DNA of 64,000 bases from Flavobacterium hungaricum (lineage in GTDB: Bacteria > Bacteroidota > Bacteroidia > Flavobacteriales > Flavobacteriaceae): positions 62,001-126,000 of the forward strand of contig NZ_PRDM01000002.1 in the NCBI RefSeq assembly GCF_015182285.1, given 5' to 3'. This document shows, piece after piece, positions 19,001 to 27,430 of this stretch (position 1 is the stretch's first letter; the number at the start of each line of letters is the position of its first letter). The notes beneath the pieces are model-generated. The model was not told the DNA's origin, ran no database searches, and worked only from the letters and a program-made list of their open reading frames with translations. The translations under genes were made by a program, and so were the position numbers.

Positions 19001-19737
19001 TTACCTTCAAATTTCTGATTTAAATGCTCTTGTATAGAAGCCAGTTTATTGGCGAGAATTGTGTTTTTTTCTGTTTCGCTGGACGGAATATTGGAGGTAA
19101 TAAACAGCAGTAATTTCTTTTTATCTTTCGTCATGACAAATCCATTGTCAAGCGTAAAATCATCACCAATATTTAATTGCTGTAATTTTTTTAAGGCTAT
19201 AAATGAAATTCCGAACGGATCGCGAAGAATAAAATCTTTGGTAACAAATCCTGAAGGAGAAATAATGGATTTGTAATTTCCATCTACGGTTCCTGCAATA
19301 CTATCTTTTTGAAGCTTTTGCTGAATGTTTTCATAATCTTTATCATCCAAAAAAAGCGGCAGGTTGTGGTATACAAAATCTATGGTTTCCTGAATATTTT
19401 CTTCGTTAATTTTTCCTTGAATTCCTGTTACATAAGGTTTACAAGAAATAGAAACGCTGTCAGAAAACGCAGCAGCCATTTCTTTTAAATCATCGGCTGT
19501 GCCTTTTTCGTCAAGTTTAAAAATGACAGTGGTTTTATCTGCAAAATTAAGCTGTTTTAAAACTTTGGCCGTGATATCAGTTTTGTCATTGGTAGGAATC
19601 AGTTTGGTGATGTCTTCTTCGAATTTAAGCCTTGATGCAAAAAAGCCAAAAATAAGAAGCATCCCCAATGCCAATAAAATGGACAAAGATTTTCTTCGAT
19701 TTACGAATAAATGAATGGAGTAAAAATAGTGGTGCAT
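16057..19737 (-). CDS. MMPL/RND exporter fused to a PlsC-type acyltransferase
   Basis: At 1226 residues this is a multi-domain fusion. Residues 1-810 are an RND/MMPL transporter with two repeats of a large periplasmic loop and a membrane bundle (about 262-410 and 660-810), including paired GITIDYSIHIL and GHGVDFSIFMT. A linker with membrane segments follows. Residues about 860-1060 are a lysophosphatidate-type acyltransferase with HSSFVD (900-905) and FPEGTR (966-971). The last 145 residues resemble a shortened SAM-methyltransferase fold. It probably moves the pigment or its lipid precursor to the outer membrane while acylating it. Aryl polyene clusters normally carry these functions as separate genes. 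Confidence 0.85.
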   Translation of the reverse strand: MHHYFYSIHLFVNRRKSLSILLALGMLLIFGFFASRLKFEEDITKLIPTNDKTDITAKVLKQLNFADKTTVIFKLDEKGTADDLKEMAAAFSDSVSISCKPYVTGIQGKINEENIQETIDFVYHNLPLFLDDKDYENIQQKLQKDSIAGTVDGNYKSIISPSGFVTKDFILRDPFGISFIALKKLQQLNIGDDFTLDNGFVMTKDKKKLLLFITSNIPSSETEKNTILANKLASIQEHLNQKFEGKTSISYFGSALIAVANAKQIKSDIVLSTSIAMFTLMLILILFYRKILIPLIIFLPTLFGGLFAVAFLYFTRQQISAISLGIGSILLGITIDYSIHILTHYKHNSDVKTLYKDITMPVIMSSSTTAVAFLCLLFVKSTALNDLGIFAAVIVMASAFFSLLIVPHLYKPKENQSENKKNVIDKLAHFSFHNNKILIGFCVIITIICCFTYNDVGFNNDLSQLNFIPKDLKTAEKELEESSSLTSKTIYAASYGKSMEEALEHNSQLFTDLTKEKQQHKILNFSSVGGIMISQAAQEQKIAKWNSFWDTNKKTFLKSELIVQGAKLGFKPTTYDAFYEQLNQNFKPISAQEYLKIQALQLQEFVSEKNGFYTISTLIKLAPEQRDAFVKSVEKKQNVIAIDRQQMNETFFSTLKTDFNSLVNYSFIAVILILFFFFRRVELVLVSCIPIALTGIVTAGIMGIFGIQMNIFSMIVCTLIFGHGVDFSIFMTSALQKEYTSGVNEIAIYRTSIILAVITTILGIGAMIFAKHPALTSISSVSLIGVFAALIITFIFYPILFKMFISNRPKKGNSPIDIRTLIHGIISFFYYGFGGIVVSLFSLAIMPILPIKEEKKIKGLRYVTSKFMKSVLYSNPFISKKVLNPNGETFDKPAIIIANHSSFVDILAIGQLSPKIIFLVNDWVYKSPIFGGAVRKLGFYPVSEGLESGIEPLRQKVKEGYSLIIFPEGTRSESNQINRFHKGAFLLAEEFNLDILPILIHGASEAIPKGDFVIHHSSLTLSILERITPDNLAFGKNYAERTKLISTYFKSEFQKMRQKFEGADYFKKMLIQSYAYKENEVVRDVKSNVKTNLETYFALNKCFSAKAKILRLGNDHGELDVLLALQEPQRKIFSFLFDEEKRAVAKTNYIARKRKITYLEKQEEIAALSFETVLISEENLEIDLEKIVSKSSQIILIQNSALKNTLLNFGFECVLDENAIGIFNKK

Positions 19738-19770
19738 CGTTTAATTATAATTGTTTTTGGCCATAAATTT

Positions 19771-19824
19771 TGTTGTCACGAATTAATAATCAATGAATAA
19801 AAAATTCGTGAATTCGTGGCAAAT
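19771..19824. repeat. Extragenic inverted repeat, ATTCGTGGC family (copy 1)
   Basis: Arms TGTCACGAATT (from about 19774) and AATTCGTGGCA (19811-19821) match with one mismatch. The copy fills the gap between two pigment genes, ending at the stop codon of the glycosyltransferase gene. Confidence 0.7.
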
Positions 19825-21003
19825 TTACTCTAAATGTTTTCTACTGAAAGCAGTTAAAAGTAAATAACTTATCAAACCAGCAGACAATGCAGAAACGGCT
19901 GCTAAAATAAGACTTCCGATGATATATTGTGCAGCATTTTTTTGAATATCGTCTAACGTTATCGAACTATCCAAATGTAAAGGAGCATCGGCTGCAACAA
20001 AAATACTTCCGATCTTTAAAGAAGCATAAATGATAAACGGAATAAAAGGCGGGAAACTGACATTAGAAAATAAAAAAGCAATCACTTTATTCAACCTCAA
20101 TAATGCTGCTAATGTAAACAACAGCAAGGTTTGAAAGCCCCAAAAAGGAGAGAGCCCTATAAAGATTCCTAATGCAATAGCGGCTGATTTTTTAAAATTA
20201 GAATCGTCGCTTTCTAAAACATCTTCTAAGAAAAACTTTTTAAGACCTTTTTTTTTTGCGCGTCTAAAAAAGTCGCGCGGTTTAATGTATAAAAGAGCAT
20301 TGGTTACCAAAACCGTATTCAAAATACTGATTCTGGTAAAATCTTGAAACGGACGAAAATGCGAAACTCGTTCTGCGGGATCATATAAAACTTGAATCGG
20401 AATGTTCTTTACCACAATTCCTTTCCAGGCAGCACGCACAATTACTTCGATTTCAAATTCAAATTTATTTGTATAAAATTGTTTTGGAAGCAGTTTTAAG
20501 GGATATAATCTAAAACCAGACTGGGTATCTTCTAGCTTAATTCCAGTTTCAAACTTAAACCAGAAATTAGAAAATTTGTTCCCAAAACTGCTTTTTTTGG
20601 GAACATTTTCTTGTGTCATATTACGGCCTCCGATCAATAGCGCATTGGGCTGCTTCTGAATTTCGGCTAAAAAGCACGGAATATCAGAAGCAAAATGCTG
20701 ACCATCAGAATCGATCGTAATTGCATATTCAAAATTCAATTCGATCGCTTTTCTAAAGCCGTTTCTAAGAGCACGTCCTTTTCCTAAATTTTTAGGATGA
20801 TGAATTTGAACGAGCTGCGAATATTCTTTTAAAATCTCATTGGTTGAATCTGTTGCCCCGTCATTGACAATAATAATATTCGAGGAATATTTTAAAATGG
20901 AGTCTAATACTCTTTTTAGCGTTTTTTGATTATTGTAGGTTGGTACAATAACGCAAAAGTTAATCGAATTTAGTAATTCCTGCTGGGGCAAAATAGAGTT
21001 CAT
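19825..21003 (-). CDS. GT2 glycosyltransferase with C-terminal DUF2062 membrane domain
   Basis: The first 240 residues are a family 2 glycosyltransferase: CVIVPTYNNQKTLKRVLD, VNDGATDST, the metal-binding ITIDSDGQH and TQSGFRLYP. Residues about 265-390 are hydrophobic and fit a DUF2062-like domain (GIFIGLSPFWGFQTLLLF). Similar glycosyltransferase/DUF2062 proteins occur in aryl polyene clusters, where they may build the glycolipid anchor of the pigment. It lies 18 bp from the next upstream gene, within the pigment operon. The acceptor is unknown. Confidence 0.85.
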   Translation of the reverse strand: MNSILPQQELLNSINFCVIVPTYNNQKTLKRVLDSILKYSSNIIIVNDGATDSTNEILKEYSQLVQIHHPKNLGKGRALRNGFRKAIELNFEYAITIDSDGQHFASDIPCFLAEIQKQPNALLIGGRNMTQENVPKKSSFGNKFSNFWFKFETGIKLEDTQSGFRLYPLKLLPKQFYTNKFEFEIEVIVRAAWKGIVVKNIPIQVLYDPAERVSHFRPFQDFTRISILNTVLVTNALLYIKPRDFFRRAKKKGLKKFFLEDVLESDDSNFKKSAAIALGIFIGLSPFWGFQTLLLFTLAALLRLNKVIAFLFSNVSFPPFIPFIIYASLKIGSIFVAADAPLHLDSSITLDDIQKNAAQYIIGSLILAAVSALSAGLISYLLLTAFSRKHLE

Positions 21004-21021
21004 GAGTTTTTATTTGAAGCC

Positions 21022-21510
21022 TTACTTCACAAATTGTTTCTCTTTTGCAGAGAAACTGTCAGATTGTAAAACAAAGTCTTTAATATATTCTTTCAAAGTA
21101 CCTGTCAATGTCGGATAGTGTACTGTTAGGAATTTTTTGTCTTCTTTAATATTTTTTTTGTAACCCGTAATTCCAGGAACATTTTCCTGAATGCTTAAAC
21201 GAATCATTCTCATTTCGATATTATTCGGTTCAGAGGCAATTACGGCTTCCAGCATTTTTGCACCTTCTTTAAAGCGCTCGATTTTCTCGGTTAATTTTTT
21301 TTCGAATTTAGAATCTACTAAAATAGAAGCCGCTTTGTAAGCCACCAAAATTTTATCATCGTTGGAGTTTACGCCAGCCATTTTTTCTGTAAATTCTTTT
21401 GCGTTTGTTTCTGATTTTGCGACATCAGAATACATTTTTCGGATCGAAGCTAAATCTGGCGTAGCAGCCGAAAAGCCGATCAATAGTAAAATTGAAAATA
21501 GTAGTTTCAT
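21022..21510 (-). CDS. Small periplasmic protein of unknown function (pigment cluster)
   Basis: I do not recognise this family. The 162 residues begin with a signal peptide (KLLFSILLLIGFSAATP). The mature part is charged and largely helical, with KFEKKLTEKIERFKEGAKMLEAV as an amphipathic stretch and no cysteines or obvious catalytic pattern. It lies 2 bp after the FabZ-like dehydratase gene, so the two are translated from one message. Its place suggests a role in pigment export or assembly, without direct evidence. Confidence 0.7.
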   Translation of the reverse strand: MKLLFSILLLIGFSAATPDLASIRKMYSDVAKSETNAKEFTEKMAGVNSNDDKILVAYKAASILVDSKFEKKLTEKIERFKEGAKMLEAVIASEPNNIEMRMIRLSIQENVPGITGYKKNIKEDKKFLTVHYPTLTGTLKEYIKDFVLQSDSFSAKEKQFVK

Positions 21511-21512
21511 AG

Positions 21513-21902
21513 TTAAATTTTTTTATACACTGTACTGAGTTTTAAAGCAGTTGTGCTGTTAAAGAAAGTGGTGTTTTTAACTTTAATCAAATTATCTTCT
21601 GTATGCGTAATATCTAGTTCTAAGCGTAATTCTGGTGTAGCTTCAGGATTAATCAAAGCCATAAATTTGACATTTGTTAACGTCTGAATCAACAAAGAAC
21701 TCTGCGTAAATTTTTCTGTAAGCTCTTTTATAATCTGGATCATGCACACGCCCGGCATGATTGGGTTTCCTGGAAAATGGCCTTTGAAAACATCGTGTTT
21801 TTCATTAACCAAAATGGTAACATTGTATTTTGTATCGGATACTTTTTCCTCCGACAGGACTTTGTAAAAATCTTTTAAAACCATAATTTTTTTATTTTCC
21901 AA
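21513..21902 (-). CDS. 3-hydroxyacyl-ACP dehydratase, FabZ/FabA-like hot-dog protein
   Basis: The 129 residues contain the dehydratase hallmark HDVFKGHFPGNPIMPGV, with the catalytic histidine in GHFPGNP, then the central helix MIQIIKELTEKFT. It should remove water from 3-hydroxyacyl-ACP during polyene elongation, leaving the double bonds in place. Its start overlaps the stop of the upstream barrel-protein gene by 11 bp. Two further hot-dog proteins at 33.7-34.6 kb give the cluster three dehydratase candidates. Confidence 0.85.
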   Translation of the reverse strand: MENKKIMVLKDFYKVLSEEKVSDTKYNVTILVNEKHDVFKGHFPGNPIMPGVCMIQIIKELTEKFTQSSLLIQTLTNVKFMALINPEATPELRLELDITHTEDNLIKVKNTTFFNSTTALKLSTVYKKI

Positions 21903-22503
21903 ATGAATAGGAAACGCCTAATTGAAAATTGATATTTGTGTTGTAATCGCCAAACAGATAATCATTATTACTATCATTTTGATAATAATCGCTGCTCAGA
22001 ATATCCAGAAAACCTTTTTTAAATCGTGCTTCAAAGGTAAAACCAGAAGGCGATTCATAAGCTACTCCTAAAACGAGACCCAAATCATTTTGTGTTTTTT
22101 TTACTACAAGATTGTCGTTTAGCAGTATGTCTAAAGTTGGTCCGACTTGTAATTGGATTCCCTGAGCAAATTTGATTTTGTTGATCATAGCCAAAGACAA
22201 ATAATTCAAATTCAAATCTAAATATTCAACCTTTGTTGTTTGTGAACTTTCGTCATAGTAATTTCGAGCAACATCATCAGAACCTTGTCTGCTGTACGTT
22301 ATTTCCGGTTGAAGCGCATAATGCTTCGTCAAATTTAATTCGGTAAAACCCCCAACATAAAAATCAGTTCTGTAATTAGCATGCATTTCAGAAATTGTCG
22401 AAAAACTAACTCCAGCTCTTAAACCAGGTTTGGCAACCATTTGGGCTTGTAAATGAATAACTGTAAAGAATACAGCTAGAATAAAAAATAATTTTTTTAT
22501 CAT
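21892..22503 (-). CDS. Outer-membrane beta-barrel protein (PorT-like), copy 2
   Basis: It has a signal peptide ending LQAQ and then alternating hydrophobic strands, including GLRAGVSFSTI, ALQPEITYSRQGSDD and the C-terminal FQLGVSYSFGK, the usual closing strand of an outer-membrane barrel. At 203 residues an eight-stranded barrel is likely. It is a clear paralogue of the adjacent 22509-23111 gene (shared LQPE-YSRQGS and GLTFEARFKKG-type segments), separated by 5 bp. A pigment-binding or membrane-insertion role is a guess from context. Confidence 0.8.
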   Translation of the reverse strand: MIKKLFFILAVFFTVIHLQAQMVAKPGLRAGVSFSTISEMHANYRTDFYVGGFTELNLTKHYALQPEITYSRQGSDDVARNYYDESSQTTKVEYLDLNLNYLSLAMINKIKFAQGIQLQVGPTLDILLNDNLVVKKTQNDLGLVLGVAYESPSGFTFEARFKKGFLDILSSDYYQNDSNNDYLFGDYNTNINFQLGVSYSFGK

Positions 22504-22508
22504 AGTTT

Positions 22509-23111
22509 TTATTTCATTTTAAAGGTATAACTAATACCGATCTGAAACACCTGATTCAGGATCAAATTATCGTCATAATATTCTCCGTCATCATAGTAAT
22601 TGTCATAACCGTAAATATCAACCAAACCTTGTTTTATTCTTGCCTCAAATGTAAGTCCGTTTGGTAACGTGTAACCCACACCGCCTACAATTGCAAAGTC
22701 AAAATCAACTGGATTAAAACCATAACGACCAAAATTATCATCAATTTTAAAATCAGCCGATGGCCCAGCCAAAATATGAAAACCACTTCCTTTAATATTC
22801 AGCTTTGCAACTGCACCTAAAGTTAGATAATTTAATTCATATTTTGTTTCATAATAATTGTCATACATATCATAATATCGACCTTCTGATCCTTGTCTGG
22901 AATAATTGACTTCGGGCTGCAGCGAAAAATATTTATTAAACTTAATATCTACGAGACCTCCAATATAAAAATCAGCTGTAGTGTTATTGTTATCAATGTT
23001 TGTTAATCTCGAAAGATTTAAACCTCCTCTAAGTCCAGGGCTTACGCGTACTTGCGCCTGTGACAAATTATAAATACATAAAACAAAAGCAATTACAATA
23101 ATTTTTCTCAT
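22509..23111 (-). CDS. Outer-membrane beta-barrel protein (PorT-like), copy 1
   Basis: Signal peptide ending LSQAQ, then a 180-residue barrel with GLRGGLNLSRLTN, LQPEVNYSRQGSEG, LTFEARIKQGLVDIYG and a terminal FQIGISYTFKMK strand. It is tandem to its paralogue, which points to a local duplication inside the pigment cluster. The loops are rich in Tyr and Asp (MYDNYYETKYE and DNYYDDGEYYDDN). The protein should sit in the outer membrane, where flexirubins reside. Confidence 0.8.
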   Translation of the reverse strand: MRKIIVIAFVLCIYNLSQAQVRVSPGLRGGLNLSRLTNIDNNNTTADFYIGGLVDIKFNKYFSLQPEVNYSRQGSEGRYYDMYDNYYETKYELNYLTLGAVAKLNIKGSGFHILAGPSADFKIDDNFGRYGFNPVDFDFAIVGGVGYTLPNGLTFEARIKQGLVDIYGYDNYYDDGEYYDDNLILNQVFQIGISYTFKMK

Positions 23112-23147
23112 TTTTAATTGATTTAAAGTTTATAATTAGTTTAAATT

Positions 23148-23783
23148 CTACTCCGATTTTAAATACTGCAATACAATCTGCAGTTTAATATTTTGATGAA
23201 TAATCTGAATCTTATCAGCAAAAATATTGTTTTCTGAATTAAAAAGAAGGGTTATTTTTTCTTTTGTTTTAGAAGCACGAATGATCTTTTCTAATTTATT
23301 GCTTGTTTGGGAAACAAATAAGTAATTGTCCCGATTTTGATCCTTTGATTTGTAAATGTCAAAACCGTCTTTTTCAAATGCTGCTGTAATCCTATGCTCT
23401 TTTTGCAGCAGTAAACGAAAATCTTCTTTTAAGGTATTGATCAGGATTTTGCGATCAAGCTCAGAAACAATCGAATTGACTTTAAACGATTTATCTGAAA
23501 TTTCGAAATCTAAAAGTTTGTTTCCAAATTCTGTTGTAAAAACAACACGATGAATACTGTCGTTTATTTTTTTAGCAATAAAAATTCCAGAGATATCATT
23601 TCCATAAACCGTAATGTTGGTTTTATAAACATAATCGATTTTTGGATCGGAGAAATAAGGAACTTCAAAAGTTGTTTTTTCTAATTTTTTGGGTGTAAAA
23701 TTTTCTGCGACAGAACCGCATGAAACCAAAATTAAAAGTAAAAAACAATTAATTAGTAAAAACTGAATCGTCGATTTTTGCAT
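23148..23783 (-). CDS. Predicted lipoprotein of unknown function (pigment cluster)
   Basis: I do not recognise the family. A lipobox LILVSC places the lipidation site at Cys22. The rest alternates short beta strands and charged turns (KTNITVYGNDISGIFIAKK, then LLFNSENNIFADKIQI), like LolB-type lipid-binding folds. The start overlaps the end of the LolA-like gene by 35 bp, so the two are coupled. A LolA-like carrier followed by a lipoprotein acceptor mirrors the LolA/LolB pair, so it may accept the pigment at the outer membrane. Confidence 0.7.
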   Translation of the reverse strand: MQKSTIQFLLINCFLLLILVSCGSVAENFTPKKLEKTTFEVPYFSDPKIDYVYKTNITVYGNDISGIFIAKKINDSIHRVVFTTEFGNKLLDFEISDKSFKVNSIVSELDRKILINTLKEDFRLLLQKEHRITAAFEKDGFDIYKSKDQNRDNYLFVSQTSNKLEKIIRASKTKEKITLLFNSENNIFADKIQIIHQNIKLQIVLQYLKSE

Positions 23784-24378
23784 TAATTACTTTGTTTTTA
23801 AGTACAATTCGGGTGTAGTCTTCAGAAGATTCTAAAAGTTTTACCTGAACGACGGTTGCTTCTTCTTTATCAAAAGTGAGTTCAATCTGTTTGATGTATT
23901 TTTTCAGGTCCGCATCTTTCGGAAGAAATTTTGCGATGTTCTGCCCTTTTGATTTAAAGTACGAAATGTTAAATTCTTTATCATCAAACATATTACCGCT
24001 CACACTTCCAATAATTAATTTGTTGATACGGCCAAAAATTTTACTGTTGCCAATGTCAACCGCACTTTTCTTTCCTTCGTCATTAATCAGGATCTTGCCA
24101 TTTTTAAAAACAATACTGTAGTTGTATGGTTTTTTGTATTGCCATTGCAGCATTGACGGTTCTTTAAAATACATTTTTCCAGAAGTTTCGATGTCTTTAG
24201 ACAAAAAATCCAAATGCTTGTATTGTACAAAATCAGTGCTTAAACTTTTAATTTTTTTAGAAACCACATTCACATCTTCTTTAAAAGCAGTTATTTCTGC
24301 TGCTGTCATTTTCTGTTCCTGTGCGGTCAAAAAGAAGGCATTTAGAAAAAAGAGAAAAGTATATAATTTAATTTTCAT
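23749..24378 (-). CDS. LolA-like periplasmic carrier
   Basis: It has a signal peptide (FLFFLNAFFLTAQ) and then the LolA fold signature: an N-terminal helix (VSKKIKSLSTDFVQYKHL) and paired strands such as SGKMYFKEPSMLQWQYKKPY, the segment that lines the hydrophobic cavity in LolA. LolA-like genes are regular members of aryl polyene clusters and are thought to carry the hydrophobic product or lipid across the periplasm. At 209 residues it has the normal length. The downstream lipoprotein gene overlaps it. Confidence 0.85.
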   Translation of the reverse strand: MKIKLYTFLFFLNAFFLTAQEQKMTAAEITAFKEDVNVVSKKIKSLSTDFVQYKHLDFLSKDIETSGKMYFKEPSMLQWQYKKPYNYSIVFKNGKILINDEGKKSAVDIGNSKIFGRINKLIIGSVSGNMFDDKEFNISYFKSKGQNIAKFLPKDADLKKYIKQIELTFDKEEATVVQVKLLESSEDYTRIVLKNKVINAKIDDSVFTN

Positions 24379-24384
24379 TTGTAT

Positions 24385-25170
24385 TTAGTTTTGATTGATT
24401 TCGTACGCCGAAAGATTCAAAAGATCTTCTGTAGAAACCACGGTATAATTATTTTGCTGTAAAAAACGCAAAAACTGTTCCAATACCAAAACAGAATGCG
24501 GCGCTGTATCATGCAAAAGTACAATTCCGCCGGGAGAAATACGCTTTATTATTCTATCGAAAATTAATTTCTCATTTTTTGTGCCTCCGTCAAGCGAACG
24601 AATATTCCAGCCGATTACTTGATGACCGGTTTTTTTTAGAGCTCGTCTTATAGAGGGAGTGGTAACGCCATAAGGAGGTCTGAAAAAGTTTATTTTTCCT
24701 GATGTAAATTTTTCCAGAAGACGATCTGTTTTTTGAAGTTCTTCGGTTATTTTATCAGCATTGTACAAATCAAAAAATTTAGAATGACTGTACGAATGGT
24801 TTCCAATCAAATGACCTTCGGCTACAATCTGTTTTACAATTTCAGGGTACAATTCAATATTTTTACCAATACAAAAAAAGGTTGCTTTGGCATTATACTT
24901 TTTCAATAATGCTAATACTTCCAAAGTGTACGGACTTGGCCCGTCGTCAAAAGTAAGCGCAATTTTTTTTTCTGTTTCTAACGGATTATTGCAATACGCT
25001 TTTACATGATAATTAGACGATATTCTAGAAGATCCAAACGCATTTATTCCAATCCAGATGAGAACGATTCCTAAAAACCAAAGAAAATTTACCGTCGTGT
25101 AAAAATTCACAATATTAAGGACAACAATCAAAAAGATAAAAAAGATTGATATGTTTTTGTGCGTTATCAT
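24385..25170 (-). CDS. Polysaccharide deacetylase (NodB-like, CE4)
   Basis: One or two membrane segments anchor the N-terminus (about 8-45), and a CE4 domain follows: the metal- and base-bearing ALTFDDGPSPYT, the two metal histidines in GNHSYSHSKF, FFRPPYG, and the closing GGIVLLHD. It should remove N-acetyl groups from a sugar at the membrane surface. With the glycosyltransferase and acyltransferase nearby, a sugar-containing anchor for the pigment is one reading. Its start overlaps the upstream ketosynthase gene by 4 bp. Confidence 0.9.
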   Translation of the reverse strand: MITHKNISIFFIFLIVVLNIVNFYTTVNFLWFLGIVLIWIGINAFGSSRISSNYHVKAYCNNPLETEKKIALTFDDGPSPYTLEVLALLKKYNAKATFFCIGKNIELYPEIVKQIVAEGHLIGNHSYSHSKFFDLYNADKITEELQKTDRLLEKFTSGKINFFRPPYGVTTPSIRRALKKTGHQVIGWNIRSLDGGTKNEKLIFDRIIKRISPGGIVLLHDTAPHSVLVLEQFLRFLQQNNYTVVSTEDLLNLSAYEINQN

Positions 25171-26231
25171 TTTGACAGCAATGTGAAACTATGATTTTTC
25201 CCGTTTAACTGATTGTATAATAAAATAGTATTGTAAGCAGGTTTAGTAACCGAGTTTACTCTTGTAATTTCAGGAACATCTTGCGTCTTAATGATTTTTG
25301 ACGCCATCCACAAACCAAAAGCAGACGCAGTATCAAATTCGCCGCAAAGGTGTTTGTAATAAAGCTGCGTTGTAGCTGCAAAAGCATTTTGTGCAAGCTC
25401 CGAATAATATTTTTCAAAAGCAGCATTTCCGTCAAAACCTAAAACAATGGCATCAACATCCGAAATTTCTAAGTTATTCGCTTTTAGAAAAGAGATTATT
25501 TTATTTTCTACCTCATTAACTTCCAGTGTATTGATCATTTCAATATCCAAGACCTGAGCGTAAGTAGTTTCTTTTTTTTCATTTTCTAAAACAAAAAAAC
25601 TGGCACCTTCTCCATAAACAGCTCCGTTTGTAGTTGCGTTTAAAAGATGATAAGGCTCTTGGTTGTCTTGTTTAATACGTCCTGATAATTTAAAAAGCGC
25701 TGTAGTATAAGCTCCATTTTCGTCAACACCACCAATTAAGATAGAGTTGGCTTCGTTATCTTCGATCTGCATTTTTGCATCTAAAAGAGCAGATTCAAAA
25801 GAAACCGCACCATTTACATACGTAAAATTATACCCTTTGCACTGCATTGTAAGAGCGATTTGTGCTGCAACAGTATTATGTGTAGATTGAATAAAAGAAG
25901 TCGGAGTCAAAAACTCTTCATTATTATCTAGAATAGCGGTAAGGAATTTTTCAGAATCTTCGATACATCCTAAACCTGTTCCGGTAATAATAGCGTCAAC
26001 ATTTTCTACACCAGCGTCTTTTACAGCAAGAGCAGCGGCTACAATTCCGTTCTTAACTCCTTTTGCCATGCGTCGGCTTGCAGCAGGAGCGATGTAATCT
26101 TTGTAAGCAGGTGAAACGATTTTTAAAACATTTTCGTTTTCATTTACAACGGCTTCTTCTAAAAAAACAGTATCAAATGTTTTTTGAGTCGAAATACAGC
26201 CTACTCCATTTATATATGTTTTTTTTGTCAT
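25167..26231 (-). CDS. Ketosynthase-like chain length factor (active-site Cys lost)
   Basis: The 354-residue protein has the thiolase fold of beta-ketoacyl synthases, but the segment aligned with the catalytic TAC motif reads TYVNGAVSFESA, with Ala142 where cysteine is needed. Such partners form heterodimers with an active ketosynthase and set chain length. Aryl polyene systems use such a pair. The active partner is probably the next upstream gene, which overlaps by 1 bp. I start it at the ATG at 26231, since the earlier start at 26261 would lie inside the neighbour. Confidence 0.8.
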   Translation of the reverse strand: MTKKTYINGVGCISTQKTFDTVFLEEAVVNENENVLKIVSPAYKDYIAPAASRRMAKGVKNGIVAAALAVKDAGVENVDAIITGTGLGCIEDSEKFLTAILDNNEEFLTPTSFIQSTHNTVAAQIALTMQCKGYNFTYVNGAVSFESALLDAKMQIEDNEANSILIGGVDENGAYTTALFKLSGRIKQDNQEPYHLLNATTNGAVYGEGASFFVLENEKKETTYAQVLDIEMINTLEVNEVENKIISFLKANNLEISDVDAIVLGFDGNAAFEKYYSELAQNAFAATTQLYYKHLCGEFDTASAFGLWMASKIIKTQDVPEITRVNSVTKPAYNTILLYNQLNGKNHSFTLLSK

Positions 26232-27430
26232 TAGCTTTTTGAGAATATAAGGGTAGAACAATTTCCTCCAAATCCGAAAGAATTAGACAAAACGTGTTCT
26301 ATAGTTTTATTTTTTAAAGAAGTTTGAGGTTGAAGATCAAACTCTTCCATTGGTTGTTCAAAATTTAAATTAGGGTAAACAACACCATTCTGAATTGCCA
26401 AGACACTAAAAACGGCTTCAATTGCAGCAGCAGCAGCCAAAGTATGGCCTGTAAATGGTTTCGTAGAACTAAAGTCAGGCACTTTTTCATCCTGAAAAAT
26501 GCGAAGTAAAGCGCGCCCTTCAGACAAATCGTTGTTTGGAGTTGCAGTTCCGTGAACATTGATGTAATCAATATCCGAAGGTTTTAAGCCCGAAACTTCA
26601 AATGCTTTTTTCATCGCCAGATAAGCACCGTCCCCATTTTCTGAAGAAGCAGTCTGGTGATAAGCATCATTTGCATTTCCGTAACCAGAGACTCTTGCCA
26701 GCACTTTTTTGTTTTGTTTTGCTACCAGTTCATCCGATTCTAAAACCAAAAATGCGGCAGCTTCACCAAGATTTAAACCTTTTCGGGTATTGTCAAACGG
26801 TTTGTTGTAATTGTCAGAAAGAATCATCAAAGTTTTAAATCCGTTGATGGTAAATTTTGCCAAAGCATCAGTACCTCCCACAATCACGCGGTCTAATTTT
26901 CCAGACTTTATCAATCGTGCACCAAGCATAATAGAATTGGCAGCCGAAGAACAAGCTGTGCTGATCGTAGTTACCATTCCTTTTAAGCCTAATTCTTCTG
27001 CAATTTTATCTGCAACATCGCCGCCATCGTGACAGGTAATATATTTTACCAGTTCCGGATGTTCAAAGTAGTCGTAATAATGTTTTTCGGTCATATCCAT
27101 ACCTCCAACACTGGTTGCAGAAATAAGTCCCGTTCTGAATTCGTTTATCGAAGTAATACCAGCATTTTTTACAGCCTGTTTTGCTGCCAAAGCACCAATC
27201 ATTGCCGTTCTGGAGAAATTATTAGTTTCGTCCAAATGCAGTTCTTCTATAAGTTCTTCGTTTGTTTTTTTGATTTCACCAACCTTAATTACATTGGCAT
27301 GAATGGTCGAAATATTCTGAATTTCAGAAACTCCGATTTTATTTTCGATTAACGAAATATAGCTTTCTTCAACTGAGTTTCCAATTGAAGATATAATCCC
27401 CATTCCAGTTATGGCAACACCTCTTGTCAT
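26231..27430 (-). CDS. Beta-ketoacyl-ACP synthase (FabF-like, active)
   Basis: A decarboxylating condensing enzyme with the full triad: Cys160 in ISTACSSAAN, His293 in VHGTATP, and His329 in FTGHTLAAAA. It probably extends the aryl polyene chain together with the Cys-less partner directly downstream, whose start overlaps its stop by 1 bp. The 399 residues are the normal length for FabF. The ACP gene begins 131 bp upstream, across a repeat-filled spacer, so internal transcription stop or start is possible here. Confidence 0.92.
   Translation of the reverse strand: MTRGVAITGMGIISSIGNSVEESYISLIENKIGVSEIQNISTIHANVIKVGEIKKTNEELIEELHLDETNNFSRTAMIGALAAKQAVKNAGITSINEFRTGLISATSVGGMDMTEKHYYDYFEHPELVKYITCHDGGDVADKIAEELGLKGMVTTISTACSSAANSIMLGARLIKSGKLDRVIVGGTDALAKFTINGFKTLMILSDNYNKPFDNTRKGLNLGEAAAFLVLESDELVAKQNKKVLARVSGYGNANDAYHQTASSENGDGAYLAMKKAFEVSGLKPSDIDYINVHGTATPNNDLSEGRALLRIFQDEKVPDFSSTKPFTGHTLAAAAAIEAVFSVLAIQNGVVYPNLNFEQPMEEFDLQPQTSLKNKTIEHVLSNSFGFGGNCSTLIFSKS

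Noticed and set aside
26232..26261. Longer N-terminus for the chain-length-factor gene
   Set aside because: It runs into the coding end of the upstream ketosynthase; MTKKTYINGVG is the natural start.
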